A stretch of 64,000 bases of DNA, from positions 372,001 through 436,000 of the forward strand of contig NZ_CP139965.1 in the NCBI RefSeq assembly GCF_034424375.1. The letters are read 5' to 3'. Shown one piece after another: positions 7,246 through 15,694 of this stretch. The notes below the pieces were generated by a model. The model saw only the letters and a program-made list of their open reading frames with translations, searched no databases and was not told the origin of the DNA. The stretch comes from Paraburkholderia kururiensis. Its GTDB lineage: Bacteria > Pseudomonadota > Gammaproteobacteria > Burkholderiales > Burkholderiaceae. The number at the start of each line of letters is the position of its first letter. Position 1 is the stretch's first letter. Both the position numbers and the translations under genes were made by a program.

Positions 7246-8629
7246 ACTTCCACAGCGCGTCGTCGGTGGAATACGGCACGTTGAAGCGGAACCACGGGCA
7301 CGCGGCGTCGTCGGGACGAAAGTAGGAACCGGGCGCAAGCCAGATGCCGGCGCGCAATGCATCGGTGGCCACCTGGGCAGCGCGCTCGGGTTCGATGGGC
7401 AGCCGCGCCCACACGAAGAGCCCCGCGCGCGGCCGGTGGAACACCTCGAGCCCGAGCGCGTCGAGGCGCTCTTCCACGATGGCGTGCGCGGCCTTCAGCC
7501 GTTCGTTGACGCTTTCGACGTGCCGCGCGTACCGCCCTTCCACAAGCACCTTGTCGACAATGCGCTCGATCGCCTCCGACGACGTCAGCCCCACCGCCAT
7601 CTTCGTGCGCGCCAGTTCGCGCAGCACGTCGCGCTCGGCCACCACGTAGCCGCAGCGCAGCGCGGGCGTGACGGTCTTCGAAAAACCGCCCACGTAGAGC
7701 ACGCGCTGCAGGCCCTCCATCGCGGCGAAGATGGGCGCGCCCGCGGGCGCCAGTTCACGGCTCACGTCGTCTTCGATCACCCACATCTGCTGACGCTCCA
7801 CGATCTGCAGCACGCGGAACGCGTTGGCCATGGTGAAGGTGGCGCCGGTCGGATTCTGCAGCGTCGTGTTGACGAAGAGCGCCTTGGGCGCGTGCTCGGC
7901 CACCACGCGCTCCAGCGCGTCGGCGTCGATGCCGGCCGGCGTGCGCGGCACGCCGTGCACGGCGAGACCGGCCAGTTTCAGGATCTGCAGGAAATTGCAG
8001 TAGCCCGGATCTTCGACCACCACCGCATCGCCCGGACGCAGCAGCGTGCGCACGACGAGGTCGAGCGCCTGCGTGGCGCCGTGCGTGAGCAGCACGTTCG
8101 AGACTTCGGCGGGCAGGCCGTGGCGATCCAGTTGCTCGGCCACGCGCTCGCGCAGCGGCGCGAAACCGTACGGGTGCCCGTAGTCGCCGAGGCGCACGGC
8201 CGGCACGCGTGTCATGGCGCGCAGCGCGTGCCGCAAGCCGCCTTCGTTGATCCACTCGGCCGGTATCCAGCCGCAGCCGGCCTTGATCGGCACGGAGTGA
8301 TCGGCAAACACGTCCGACAGCAGCCACGTCGCCGTGAGACTGGGCGGTTGCCAGCCGGCCGGGCTGGGGCGCACCGCCTGCGCGCGCGGCGCCACGCGGT
8401 AGCCCGAGCCGCGCCGCGCGACGACGAGACCCATGGACACGAGCCGGTTGTAGGCCTCGGTCACGGTGAAAGTGGAAAGCGAATGCGTCTGCGCAAGTTG
8501 GCGCACCGAAGGCAGCAGCGCGCCCGCGCGCAGGTTCTGCGCCTCGATGGCGGCGGCAAAGCCTTGCACCACCTGGTCCACGAGCGTGGGCGCCGTGCGG
8601 CGGCCGCGCTCCAGTTGAAGGTCGATCAT
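7226..8629 (-). CDS. MocR-type regulator (GntR HTH fused to aminotransferase fold)
   Basis: A 467-aa regulator with an N-terminal GntR winged helix (about residues 12-80, PSVRQLAQTHSLSTFTVTEAYNRL) and a C-terminal class-I aminotransferase-like domain that binds PLP; the probable PLP lysine is in VGGFSKTVTPALRCG. The family includes PdxR and GabR. The start at 8629 (MIDLQLERG) gives the normal family N-terminus; the frame is open 33 codons further but that segment looks unlike protein. It is divergent from an omega-aminotransferase gene, which, as with GabR, suggests it controls that gene in response to the amino compound. Confidence 0.93.
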   Translation of the reverse strand: MIDLQLERGRRTAPTLVDQVVQGFAAAIEAQNLRAGALLPSVRQLAQTHSLSTFTVTEAYNRLVSMGLVVARRGSGYRVAPRAQAVRPSPAGWQPPSLTATWLLSDVFADHSVPIKAGCGWIPAEWINEGGLRHALRAMTRVPAVRLGDYGHPYGFAPLRERVAEQLDRHGLPAEVSNVLLTHGATQALDLVVRTLLRPGDAVVVEDPGYCNFLQILKLAGLAVHGVPRTPAGIDADALERVVAEHAPKALFVNTTLQNPTGATFTMANAFRVLQIVERQQMWVIEDDVSRELAPAGAPIFAAMEGLQRVLYVGGFSKTVTPALRCGYVVAERDVLRELARTKMAVGLTSSEAIERIVDKVLVEGRYARHVESVNERLKAAHAIVEERLDALGLEVFHRPRAGLFVWARLPIEPERAAQVATDALRAGIWLAPGSYFRPDDAACPWFRFNVPYSTDDALWKFIASVR

Positions 8630-8717
8630 CGTCAGGAACAGCAGCGGCAAGCGCGGTTGGTTGAGTTGAGTTCGTTGGGGAAGGGTTCGCCAGGCGCGGA
8701 CACGCGACCGAAAACCA

Positions 8718-8772
8718 ATACAGTGCACGCAGATTAACCAACACAGTTATCAGAGCAGTACATGAACTGTAT
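8718..8772. promoter_or_regulatory. MocR/aminotransferase divergent control region with repeated half-sites
   Basis: ATACAGT at 8718-8724 and its complement ACTGTAT at 8766-8772 bracket a second pair, ACAGTT (8743-8748) and AACTGT (8765-8770). Spaced half-sites like these fit a dimeric MocR regulator. The binding assignment is inferred. Confidence 0.45.
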
Positions 8773-8830
8773 ATGCCGACATTTAACTCTGGGCGCTACA
8801 GTTTCGCTACCTGTTCGAGGAGAAAAAACC

Positions 8831-10159
8831 ATGACTTCGCGCCCTGTCATCGACGATCTGGCGTCTTTCTGGATGCCCTTCACCGCCAATCGCCAGTTCA
8901 AGGCCGCGCCGCGCCTGCTGGAGTCGGCCAAAGGCATGTACTACCGCACCACCGACGGCCGCCAGGTGCTGGACGGCAGCGCAGGCCTGTGGTGCGTGAA
9001 CGCGGGGCACGGCCGCGAAGAGATCATTGCCGCCATCACGCAGCAGTTGAACACGCTCGACTACGCGCCGACGTTCCAGATGGGCCACCCGCTCGCCTTC
9101 GAAGCGGCGAGCAAGGTGGCGGAGCTGATGCCGGCCGGGATCGACCGCATCTTCTTCACGAATTCGGGTTCGGAATCGGTGGATACGGCGCTGAAGATCG
9201 CACTGGCGTACCACCGCGCGCGCGGCGAAGGCCAGCGCACGCGGCTGATCGGCCGCGAGCGCGGCTACCACGGCGTGGGCTTCGGCGGCATTTCGGTGGG
9301 CGGCATCTCGCCGAACCGCAAGACGTTCTCAGGCCAGCTGCTGCCGGCCGTCGACCACCTGCCGCACACGCACAACCTCGAACACAACGCGTTCTCGAAG
9401 GGCCAGCCGGCGTGGGGCGCCCATCTGGCGGACGAACTGGAGCGCATCGTCGCGCTGCACGATGCGTCGACCATCGCCGCGGTGATCGTGGAGCCGATGG
9501 CGGGGTCCACCGGCGTGCTGATTCCGCCGCAGGGCTATCTGCAGCGGCTGCGCGAGATCTGCACGAAGTACGGCATCCTGCTGATCTTCGACGAAGTCAT
9601 TACGGGTTTCGGCCGGCTCGGCAAGGCCACGGCGAGCGAGTTCTTCGGCGTGACGCCGGACCTCATCACGCTCGCCAAGGCGATCAACAACGCGGCCATT
9701 CCGATGGGCGCAGTCGCCGCGAGCCGCGCCATCCACGATACGGTGGTGAATAGCGGCGCGCCGGGCGCCATCGAGCTGTTCCACGGCTACACCTACTCCG
9801 CGCACCCTGCGGCTGCCGCAGCGGCCGTGGCCACGCTCGATCTGTATCGGCGCGAAGACCTCTTCGCGCGGGCCCATGCGCTCGCGCCGAAGTTCGAAGC
9901 CGCCGCCCACAGCCTGCGCGATGCGAAGCACGTGAAGGACATCCGCAATCTCGGGCTCGTGGCGGGCGTCGAGCTCGAATCGCGCGACGGCGCGCCGGGC
10001 GCGCGGGCGTATCAGGCGTTCCTCAAGTGCCTCGAGGCGGGCGTGCTGATCCGCTTCACGGGCGACATCCTCGCCTTCTCCCCGCCGCTGATCGTGAGCG
10101 AGGAACAGATCGACACGATCTTCGGCACCGTGCGCGAAGCGCTGGCCAGCGTGGATTGA
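8831..10159 (+). CDS. Omega-amino acid (beta-alanine):pyruvate aminotransferase
   Basis: PLP-dependent class-III aminotransferase of 442 aa, probably transferring the amino group of beta-alanine (or another omega-amine) to pyruvate to give malonate semialdehyde and alanine. Seen: SGSESVDTALKIA near residue 115, the PLP aspartate motif IFDEVITGFGRLG, and the Schiff-base lysine in LITLAKAINNAAIPMGAV. The start at 8831 opens with ASFWMPFTANRQFK, the usual N-terminus of this subgroup. It follows the divergent MocR gene and ends just before a terminator. Omega-transaminases are hard to separate by sequence, so the exact amine is uncertain. Confidence 0.9.
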   Translation: MTSRPVIDDLASFWMPFTANRQFKAAPRLLESAKGMYYRTTDGRQVLDGSAGLWCVNAGHGREEIIAAITQQLNTLDYAPTFQMGHPLAFEAASKVAELMPAGIDRIFFTNSGSESVDTALKIALAYHRARGEGQRTRLIGRERGYHGVGFGGISVGGISPNRKTFSGQLLPAVDHLPHTHNLEHNAFSKGQPAWGAHLADELERIVALHDASTIAAVIVEPMAGSTGVLIPPQGYLQRLREICTKYGILLIFDEVITGFGRLGKATASEFFGVTPDLITLAKAINNAAIPMGAVAASRAIHDTVVNSGAPGAIELFHGYTYSAHPAAAAAAVATLDLYRREDLFARAHALAPKFEAAAHSLRDAKHVKDIRNLGLVAGVELESRDGAPGARAYQAFLKCLEAGVLIRFTGDILAFSPPLIVSEEQIDTIFGTVREALASVD

Positions 10160-10233
10160 TGCCGTACCGCCGTGGCGCCTGGTGAATCATCTGGCGCCCG
10201 CGGCGCCTTCACTCGAAACGCTTCATTCAAGCA

Positions 10234-10761
10234 TCAGTGATGTGCCCGGGCGGCTCGCGTATGAGCCGCCTTTTTTGCGGCTGCGGAACGCCCGGCGGCA
10301 CCCTTCGTGCGCGCTGCCTTCTTAGCGGCGGCCGAGCGGCTCGACGCCGAACGACGGCTCGCCGCCGAGTGCGACTGTTTCGACATCGCGCGATGCGAGG
10401 CGCCCTCGCCGCTCTCGCGTTTGAGCACGGCCGTCGTGGTGCGCGAACGCTTCGTCTTCGACTCGGTGCTGGCGCTCTTTGCCCGCTTCGACGCGGGCTT
10501 GTGGCCGGCCTCGTAGTCCTTCTCCGCCTTCTTGCGCGTGGCCGTGCTGGTCTTGCCGCGGGCAGGCGGCTTCATATCCACGCCGGCGCGCCGCGCCTTC
10601 GAAAGTCCGATCGCGACGGCCTGCTTCGCCGACTTCACACCGTGCTTGCCTTCGCGCACGTGGTCGATCTCTTCGTTCACGAACGCCCCTGCCTGGGTGC
10701 TGGGCGCCTTGCCCGCGCGCTTCGCGCTGCGGGCTCGTTCCATGGTTTTCTTTTCAGGCAT
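10234..10761 (-). CDS. Histone-H1-like Lys/Ala/Ser-rich basic protein
   Basis: A 175-aa, very basic protein. The N-terminal third is more ordered (EEIDHVREGKHGVKSAKQAVAIGLSKARRAGVDM), resembling small DUF6496-type domains of proteobacteria; the rest is low-complexity Lys/Ala/Arg/Ser with SRSAAAKKAARTKGAAGRSAAAKKAA repeats like a histone H1 tail. DNA or RNA compaction is a reasonable guess but not shown. ATG at 10761 is chosen because GGAGG lies 8 bases upstream and the start MPEKKTM is typical of such proteins. Its last 14 codons overlap the terminator of the convergent aminotransferase gene. Confidence 0.8.
   Translation of the reverse strand: MPEKKTMERARSAKRAGKAPSTQAGAFVNEEIDHVREGKHGVKSAKQAVAIGLSKARRAGVDMKPPARGKTSTATRKKAEKDYEAGHKPASKRAKSASTESKTKRSRTTTAVLKRESGEGASHRAMSKQSHSAASRRSASSRSAAAKKAARTKGAAGRSAAAKKAAHTRAARAHH
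10249..10276 (+). terminator. Intrinsic terminator of the aminotransferase gene, inside a convergent coding end
   Basis: GGCGGCTC (10249-10256), 6-base loop, GAGCCGCC (10263-10270), then TTTTTT. The 8-bp perfect stem plus T6 is a strong rho-independent terminator on the plus strand. The same bases encode the C-terminal KKAAHTRAA of the convergent basic protein. Confidence 0.85.
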
Positions 10762-10934
10762 GACAGTCCTCCAGAGTGGCTGTTGGCATGCAATCAAGCG
10801 AGCAACGGGTATGCCCGGGCCTGTGCTGGAGGATGCGTTTGGGGCGGCGACGGCGTATCGTGGCGGCAGGTGCCGAGGCACGCGGCGCGCATGCGAGGCG
10901 CGAGGCGTAAGCGAGCGGCTCCGCGGAGGACATC

Positions 10935-11183
10935 ATGAAAGCATCGATCCGGGCAGGAACCCACATCGACGGCGCGCACTGGATGGCCGAATACAGCGAA
11001 CACGGCCATGAAATACGCGTGTTTCGCGAAGGCCACGAGGTGGGGGTGTACGACGCGCCGCCCACGCTGTTCGGCGACGAACAGGAGGCGGGCTCGCTCA
11101 GCAACGCGGATCATCGCGCCATCGAAGCGGCGCTCGTGGCGAGCCTGCGCCAGTACGTCGCGGAGCACGATCGCGAAACGTAA
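10935..11183 (+). CDS. Small conserved-looking hypothetical protein
   Basis: An 82-aa acidic soluble protein starting MKASIRAGTHIDGAHWMAEY, with no membrane segment, signal or recognised motif. The start is supported by CGGAGG 8 bases before the ATG. Codon use matches the neighbours. The gap 10762-10934 between it and the divergent basic-protein gene would hold both promoters. Function unknown. Confidence 0.65.
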   Translation: MKASIRAGTHIDGAHWMAEYSEHGHEIRVFREGHEVGVYDAPPTLFGDEQEAGSLSNADHRAIEAALVASLRQYVAEHDRET

Positions 11184-11202
11184 GTAAGCGGGAGTAAGCG
11201 GA

Positions 11203-11234
11203 GGCGGCGCGGGTATGCGTCTCCACGCGCCGCC
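11203..11234. terminator. Hairpin between convergent genes
   Basis: GGCGGCGCG (11203-11211) and CGCGCCGCC (11226-11234) form a perfect 9-bp stem with a 14-base loop between the small orphan and the end of pcaC. There is no clear T-tract on either side, so termination is only possible. Confidence 0.35.
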
Positions 11235-11253
11235 CGGCCTGCCCGCGGCTTCG

Positions 11254-11643
11254 TCAGGACTTCGCTTCGTCCTCTTCGCGGAAGATGCGGTCCGCGAGGT
11301 GGAACGCGGAATTGGCCGCCGGCACGCCGCAATAGATCGCGGTCTGCAGCAGCACTTCCTTGATCTCGTCGCGCGTCACGCCGTTGTTCTTCGCGGCGCG
11401 CAGATGCAGCGCGAGTTCTTCGCCCCGGTTGAGCGCCACCATCATCGCGATGGTGAGCAGGCTGCGCGTGTGGCGCGGCAAGCCGTCGCGCGTCCAGATC
11501 TCGCCCCACGCATAGCGCGTGATGAAGTTCTGGAATTCCTCGGTCAATTCCGTGCGATTCGCGAGCGACCGGTCGACGTGCGCGTCGCCCAGCACCGCCC
11601 GCCGCACGCCCATGCCGGCCTCATAGCGTTCGTCGTCGGTCAT
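11254..11643 (-). CDS. pcaC: 4-carboxymuconolactone decarboxylase
   Basis: Catalyses decarboxylation of gamma-carboxymuconolactone to 3-oxoadipate enol-lactone in the protocatechuate branch of the beta-ketoadipate pathway (EC 4.1.1.44). At 129 aa it is a single-domain PcaC, not the PcaCD/PcaL fusion seen in some bacteria. The AhpD/CMD-type core is visible (LTIAMMVALNRGEELALHLRAAKNNGVTRDEIKEVLLQ, AANSAF). Its ATG overlaps the pcaD stop by 4 bases. Last gene of pcaIJBDC. Confidence 0.95.
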   Translation of the reverse strand: MTDDERYEAGMGVRRAVLGDAHVDRSLANRTELTEEFQNFITRYAWGEIWTRDGLPRHTRSLLTIAMMVALNRGEELALHLRAAKNNGVTRDEIKEVLLQTAIYCGVPAANSAFHLADRIFREEDEAKS

Positions 11644-12428
11644 GCCTGCTCCGTGAGGAAGTCGAGCACGGTCTTCGTGTATGCGTCGGCCTGCTCGATG
11701 TTGGAAATGTGCGAGGCGTCGAGTTCGACGTAGCGCGCGCCCGCAATCGACGCCGCGAGTTCGCGTCCTTGCGCGGGCGTGGCGGCGAGATCATGCGTGC
11801 CGGAGATCACGAGCGCGGGCGTGCGGATGGCGGACGTCTCGCCGCGCAAATCCGTCGCGTTCAGCGCATCGCAGTTCGATGCGTAGCCTTCGTTATCCGT
11901 ATGCACGAAGACGTCGCGGATGAACGCGAACACGAGCGGCTCGCGCGCGACAAACGCGGGCGTGAACCAGCGCGCGAGCACGGCGTCGGCGAGCGCCGCC
12001 ATGCCTTCGCTGCGTGCGCGTTGGGCACGCGGGCCCCACACTTCGGGCGAGCCGATCTTCGCCGCCGTATTGCAGAGCACGATGCGGCCAACGCGTGCGC
12101 TGTGCCGCGCGGCCAGCCCCACGCCCGTGAGCCCGCCCATCGAAACGCCGCAGAAATGCGCCTTCTCGATGTCGAGCGCGTCCATGAGGTCCACCACGTC
12201 GCCCGTCAACTGCTCGATGGTGTACGAGCCCGGCGGCACGTCGGAATGGCCGTGGCCGCGCGTGTCGTAGCGCAGCACGCGGAAGTGCTTCGCGAAAGCG
12301 GCGACCTGCGGCGTCCACATGGAAAGGTCGCTGCCCAACGAGTTCGACAGCACGAGCCAGGGTGCGTCGCTGCGCTCGCCGTCCACGCGGTAGTGCAGCC
12401 TCGTGCCATTTACGGTGGCGTACGGCAT
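11640..12428 (-). CDS. pcaD: 3-oxoadipate enol-lactonase
   Basis: Alpha/beta hydrolase of 262 aa that opens 3-oxoadipate enol-lactone to 3-oxoadipate (EC 3.1.1.24). The nucleophile Ser96 sits in GVSMGG, the acid is in ALVISGTHD and the histidine in DASHISNIEQ. It is translationally coupled to pcaC by a 4-base overlap and follows pcaB by 26 bases, with GAGG-like pairing before the ATG. Confidence 0.95.
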   Translation of the reverse strand: MPYATVNGTRLHYRVDGERSDAPWLVLSNSLGSDLSMWTPQVAAFAKHFRVLRYDTRGHGHSDVPPGSYTIEQLTGDVVDLMDALDIEKAHFCGVSMGGLTGVGLAARHSARVGRIVLCNTAAKIGSPEVWGPRAQRARSEGMAALADAVLARWFTPAFVAREPLVFAFIRDVFVHTDNEGYASNCDALNATDLRGETSAIRTPALVISGTHDLAATPAQGRELAASIAGARYVELDASHISNIEQADAYTKTVLDFLTEQA

Positions 12429-12454
12429 GAATCGCTACTCCTCTTTTTTCAGGG

Positions 12455-13834
12455 TTATTCGTTCGACGCGGCGACGGCGGCATACCGCGCGAGCACGGCA
12501 TCCACGAACGCTTGCGCCTCGCCCGCGTAATGAGCCGGATCGAGCAGCGTGCGCAGCTGCGCGACGTCGAGATGACGCGTAACGGCGGCGTCTTCGGCGA
12601 GCACGTCGAAGAGCGGCCGGCGCGTCTGCACGGCAGCCTTCGATGCCTGCTCCACGAGATGATGCGCATCGAGCCGGCCGATGCGGTCGCCCAGCGCGAG
12701 CATCACGGCCTCGCCCAGAATCAGCCCGTGCGTAGCATCGAGATTCGCGGCGAGGCGCGCGGTGTCGACTTCGAGCCCGGACGCTATCTGTTCGATGTTC
12801 GCGAGCGCGCCGCCCGCAAGCCGCGCGAGATCGGGCAGCGCGTCCCACTCGGCTTGCCATCCGCCCAGCGCTCGCTCGTGCTCCTGGACCATGCCGGCCA
12901 GCACGGTGGCCACGAGCCCAGGCGCGCGCGTGGCGGCGGTGAGCACCGCGGCGCAACCTACAGGATTGCGCTTGTGCGGCATGGTGGACGACCCGCCCTT
13001 GCCGGCCGCGGCCGGCTCGGCGAGTTCGCCGATCTCGGTCTGCATCTGCAGCGAGATGTCGCGCGCGATCTTGCCGAGCGTGCCGATCAACATGCCGAAG
13101 AACGACGCGGCCTCTGCGATGCGATCGCGCTGCGTGTGCCACGGCAACGCGGGCTGCGCGAGTTGCAACTCCTGTGCGAGCGACGCGCTCACGGCCGATG
13201 CCGCGTCGCGCAGGCTCGCCAGCGTCCCGGCCGCGCCGCCGAATTGCAGCACCAGCGCCCGCTCGCGCAGCGCAGCGAGGCGATCGCGATGACGCAGCAA
13301 GGCGTCGAGCCATTGCGCGAACTTGAGGCCGAGCGTGATGGGCAGCGCCTGCTGAAGCCACGTGCGCCCGACAGCGGGCGTCGCGCGATGCGTGCGCGCA
13401 AGGTTAGCCAGCACCGCGCAGGCGGATTGCAGATGGCGGTCGATCAGATCGAGCGCGGCGCGCAGTTGCAGCACGGTGGCCGTATCGATGATGTCCTGGC
13501 TCGTCGCGCCCCAGTGGACGTACTTCGCGGCTTCGGCGTCGGCGGGCTTGACGCGCGCCGTGAGCTGGCGCACGAGCGGAATGGCGAGGTTACCGCCGAG
13601 CGCGGCATCGCGGGCGAGCGCGTCGGCGTCGAGTGCATCGGCCTGGCACGCCGCGACGATGGGCGCCACGGCTTGCGCCGGAATCACGCCGTGCGCGGCA
13701 CACGCGCGCGCAAGCGCAGCTTCGACGTCGAGCATGCGCTGCAACGTGGCGCGCGGGGACCAGATGTCGTTCATCGCCTGCGTGCCGCAGATCAGGCTGG
13801 TGAGACGTTCGAGAGGTTCGAGACGTTCGGGCAT
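12455..13834 (-). CDS. pcaB: 3-carboxy-cis,cis-muconate cycloisomerase
   Basis: Fumarase/aspartase-superfamily enzyme that lactonises 3-carboxy-cis,cis-muconate (EC 5.5.1.2). The 459-aa reading carries the superfamily signature GGSSTMPHKRNP. The start at 13834 (MPERLEPLERLTSLICGT) gives the usual N-terminus; a start 19 codons upstream is possible but has no family resemblance. It lies 189 bases after pcaJ in the same direction, the only sizeable gap in the pca cluster, and nothing recognisable sits in that gap. Confidence 0.94.
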   Translation of the reverse strand: MPERLEPLERLTSLICGTQAMNDIWSPRATLQRMLDVEAALARACAAHGVIPAQAVAPIVAACQADALDADALARDAALGGNLAIPLVRQLTARVKPADAEAAKYVHWGATSQDIIDTATVLQLRAALDLIDRHLQSACAVLANLARTHRATPAVGRTWLQQALPITLGLKFAQWLDALLRHRDRLAALRERALVLQFGGAAGTLASLRDAASAVSASLAQELQLAQPALPWHTQRDRIAEAASFFGMLIGTLGKIARDISLQMQTEIGELAEPAAAGKGGSSTMPHKRNPVGCAAVLTAATRAPGLVATVLAGMVQEHERALGGWQAEWDALPDLARLAGGALANIEQIASGLEVDTARLAANLDATHGLILGEAVMLALGDRIGRLDAHHLVEQASKAAVQTRRPLFDVLAEDAAVTRHLDVAQLRTLLDPAHYAGEAQAFVDAVLARYAAVAASNE

Positions 13835-14023
13835 GGTGACGGAAATCCCGTGGGCAGAGTCGGATGGAGCGGGCAGCGGATGCGTCGGCAAGCGAAGCGT
13901 CGGTTAGATCGCCACGCAGACGGCAGCTTGACGCTCATTGTCGCCCAACTGCCGTGTGCCGGCGGGGCTTACCGTTTGCTCGTGCGTACCGCTGCGGGCA
14001 GCACCCAGCATCGCCCCGCCCGT

Positions 14024-14683
14024 TCAGGCCGCGCGGCGGTCCTGCGTGGCGTCGATGAGCGGCACGCCCGTCAAACGCTGCAACTCGTCGAAGCCGATAT
14101 CCGAGAAAATTTCGCGCACGGCAAGGCCCTCGGGCGTCACGTCGAGCACGGCGAGATCGGTATAGATGCGGTCCACACAGCCCACGCCCGTGACGGGATA
14201 CGAGCACGTCTCCACGATCTTGCTTTCGCCCTGCTTCGTGAGGTGCTCCATCATCACGAACACCTGCTTGGCGCCGATGGCGAGGTCCATCGCGCCGCCC
14301 ACGGCCGGAATCGCATCGGGCGCGCCGGTGTGCCAGTTCGCGAGGTCGCCGCTCGCCGACACCTGGAACGCGCCCAGCACGCAGTAGTCGAGATGGCCGC
14401 CGCGCATCATCGCGAACGAATCGGCGTGGTGGAAGAACGCGCCGCCCGTGAGCAGCGTGACGTGCTGCTTGCCGGCGTTGATGAGTTCGTCGTCTTCTTC
14501 GCCCGGTGCGGGCGCGGGGCCCATGCCGAGCAGGCCGTTCTCGCTGTGCAGGAAGATTTCCTTGTCGGCATCCAGATGATTGGCGACCAGCGTGGGCACG
14601 CCGATGCCGAGGTTCACGTAGGCGCCTTCGGGGATGTCGCGCGCGACGCGCTTCGCCATTTCATCGCGGGTGAGTCGTTTCAT
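14024..14683 (-). CDS. pcaJ: 3-oxoadipate CoA-transferase subunit B
   Basis: Beta subunit (219 aa) of succinyl-CoA:3-oxoadipate CoA-transferase (EC 2.8.3.6). The catalytic glutamate of the class is Glu48 in SENGLLGMGP, and the subunit-B start MKRLTRDEMAKRVARDIPEG is typical. It follows pcaI with a 16-base gap. The related enzyme acetoacetate CoA-transferase is similar in sequence, but the pca context decides the assignment. Confidence 0.93.
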   Translation of the reverse strand: MKRLTRDEMAKRVARDIPEGAYVNLGIGVPTLVANHLDADKEIFLHSENGLLGMGPAPAPGEEDDELINAGKQHVTLLTGGAFFHHADSFAMMRGGHLDYCVLGAFQVSASGDLANWHTGAPDAIPAVGGAMDLAIGAKQVFVMMEHLTKQGESKIVETCSYPVTGVGCVDRIYTDLAVLDVTPEGLAVREIFSDIGFDELQRLTGVPLIDATQDRRAA

Positions 14684-14699
14684 GAAGTGTCTCCGTCCT

Positions 14700-15401
14700 T
14701 CAGGCTGCCTGTTGCGACCGTTGCGCGGCGTGCGCCGCCTGCGGCACTTCGATCACGCGCTGCACGAAGATGCCGGGCGTGACGATCACTTCGGGATCGA
14801 GCGCGCCAAGCGGCACGACTTCTGAAACCTGCGCGATGGCGACCTTCGCGGCGCTCGCCATGATGGGCCCGAAGTTGCGCGCCGTCTTGCGGTAGACCAG
14901 GTTGCCCCAGCGGTCGCCCTTGTACGCCTTGATCAGCGCGAAATCCGCATGCAGCGGCGATTCGAGCACATAGTGCTTGCCGTCGATGAGGCGCGTTTCC
15001 TTGCCTTCGGCCAGCTTCGTGCCGTAGCCGGTGGGCGTGAAAAAGCCGCCGATGCCCGCGCCCGCCGCGCGAATGCGTTCCGCGAGGTTGCCCTGCGGCA
15101 CCAGTTCCAGTTCGATTTCGCCGGCGCGATAGAGACCGTCGAACACCCACGAATCCGTTTGCCGCGGGAACGAGCAGATGATCTTGCGCACGCGTTTTGC
15201 CTTCAGCAAAGCCGCAAGACCCGTGTCGCCGTTGCCGGCGTTGTTGTTCACGATGGTCAGTTCGCGCGCGCCGTGTTCGATGAGCGCGTCGATCAGCTCC
15301 GACGGCATGCCCGCCGTGCCGAAGCCGCCGATCATCACGGTGGCGCCGTCGTGAATGTCGGCCACGGCCGACTGAAGCGATTCGAAAATCTTGTTGATCA
15401 T
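14700..15401 (-). CDS. pcaI: 3-oxoadipate CoA-transferase subunit A
   Basis: Alpha subunit (233 aa) of the CoA-transferase that activates 3-oxoadipate before thiolysis. The CoA-binding stretch GGFGTAGMPSELIDALIEHG and the G-rich PQGNLAERIRAAGAGIGGFFTPTG are class signatures. The start at 15401 (MINKIFESL) is the family start; 18 further codons upstream are open but not conserved. First gene of the pcaIJBDC transcript, with two regulator boxes 107-140 bases upstream. The ring-cleaving pcaGH and the thiolase pcaF are not in the window. Confidence 0.93.
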   Translation of the reverse strand: MINKIFESLQSAVADIHDGATVMIGGFGTAGMPSELIDALIEHGARELTIVNNNAGNGDTGLAALLKAKRVRKIICSFPRQTDSWVFDGLYRAGEIELELVPQGNLAERIRAAGAGIGGFFTPTGYGTKLAEGKETRLIDGKHYVLESPLHADFALIKAYKGDRWGNLVYRKTARNFGPIMASAAKVAIAQVSEVVPLGALDPEVIVTPGIFVQRVIEVPQAAHAAQRSQQAA

Positions 15402-15507
15402 GCCAGGTCCTCGGCCATTCGATGCCATTCCGGGGCGTGCCGGACGTTGCTGCACGGCGCCGCTCGGCGAGCGAGCGGGTGCCAGATTCGTTCGGCTCGC
15501 CTCGTTG

Positions 15508-15541
15508 TTCGTATATAGAACTACGATTCGATTAACGAACT
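15508..15541 (-). promoter_or_regulatory. Two IclR-type (PcaR/PcaU/PobR-like) boxes upstream of pcaI
   Basis: On the minus strand, GTTCGTTAATCGAAT (15541-15527) matches 12 of 15 positions of the known PcaR/PcaU-type site GTTCGATAATCGCAC, and a second box, GTTCTATATACGAAC (15522-15508), follows at a 19-bp centre distance. A TATATA lies inside the second box and could be the -10. The box-over-promoter layout fits an activator responding to a beta-ketoadipate intermediate. No IclR-family gene lies in the window. Confidence 0.6.
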
Positions 15542-15599
15542 TCTCGGCGCATTATCCGAGGCGCTCGCGCGCCTTGTCAAGGCAGGGGCTTCCATGAGC

Positions 15600-15625
15600 A
15601 AAAAGGCCGTCCTCGCGGGACGGCC
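15600..15625 (-). terminator. Intrinsic terminator of pobA
   Basis: Read on the minus strand: GGCCGTCC (15625-15618), 5-base loop, GGACGGCC (15612-15605), then TTTTT. A perfect 8-bp stem followed by five Ts, 70 bases past the pobA stop. It separates pobA from the pca promoter. Confidence 0.85.
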
Positions 15626-15694
15626 TTGCTTCGTGCGCGCCGGGCATGTGTCGGGTATGTGCCCGGCGTGTGTCCGATAGGCGCGGCAATCCGC

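Noticed and set aside
12512..14782. 756-codon plus-strand open frame over pcaB/pcaJ
   Set aside because: Arg/His-rich composition with no domain; mirror of pcaB and pcaJ, which have clear catalytic motifs on the other strand.
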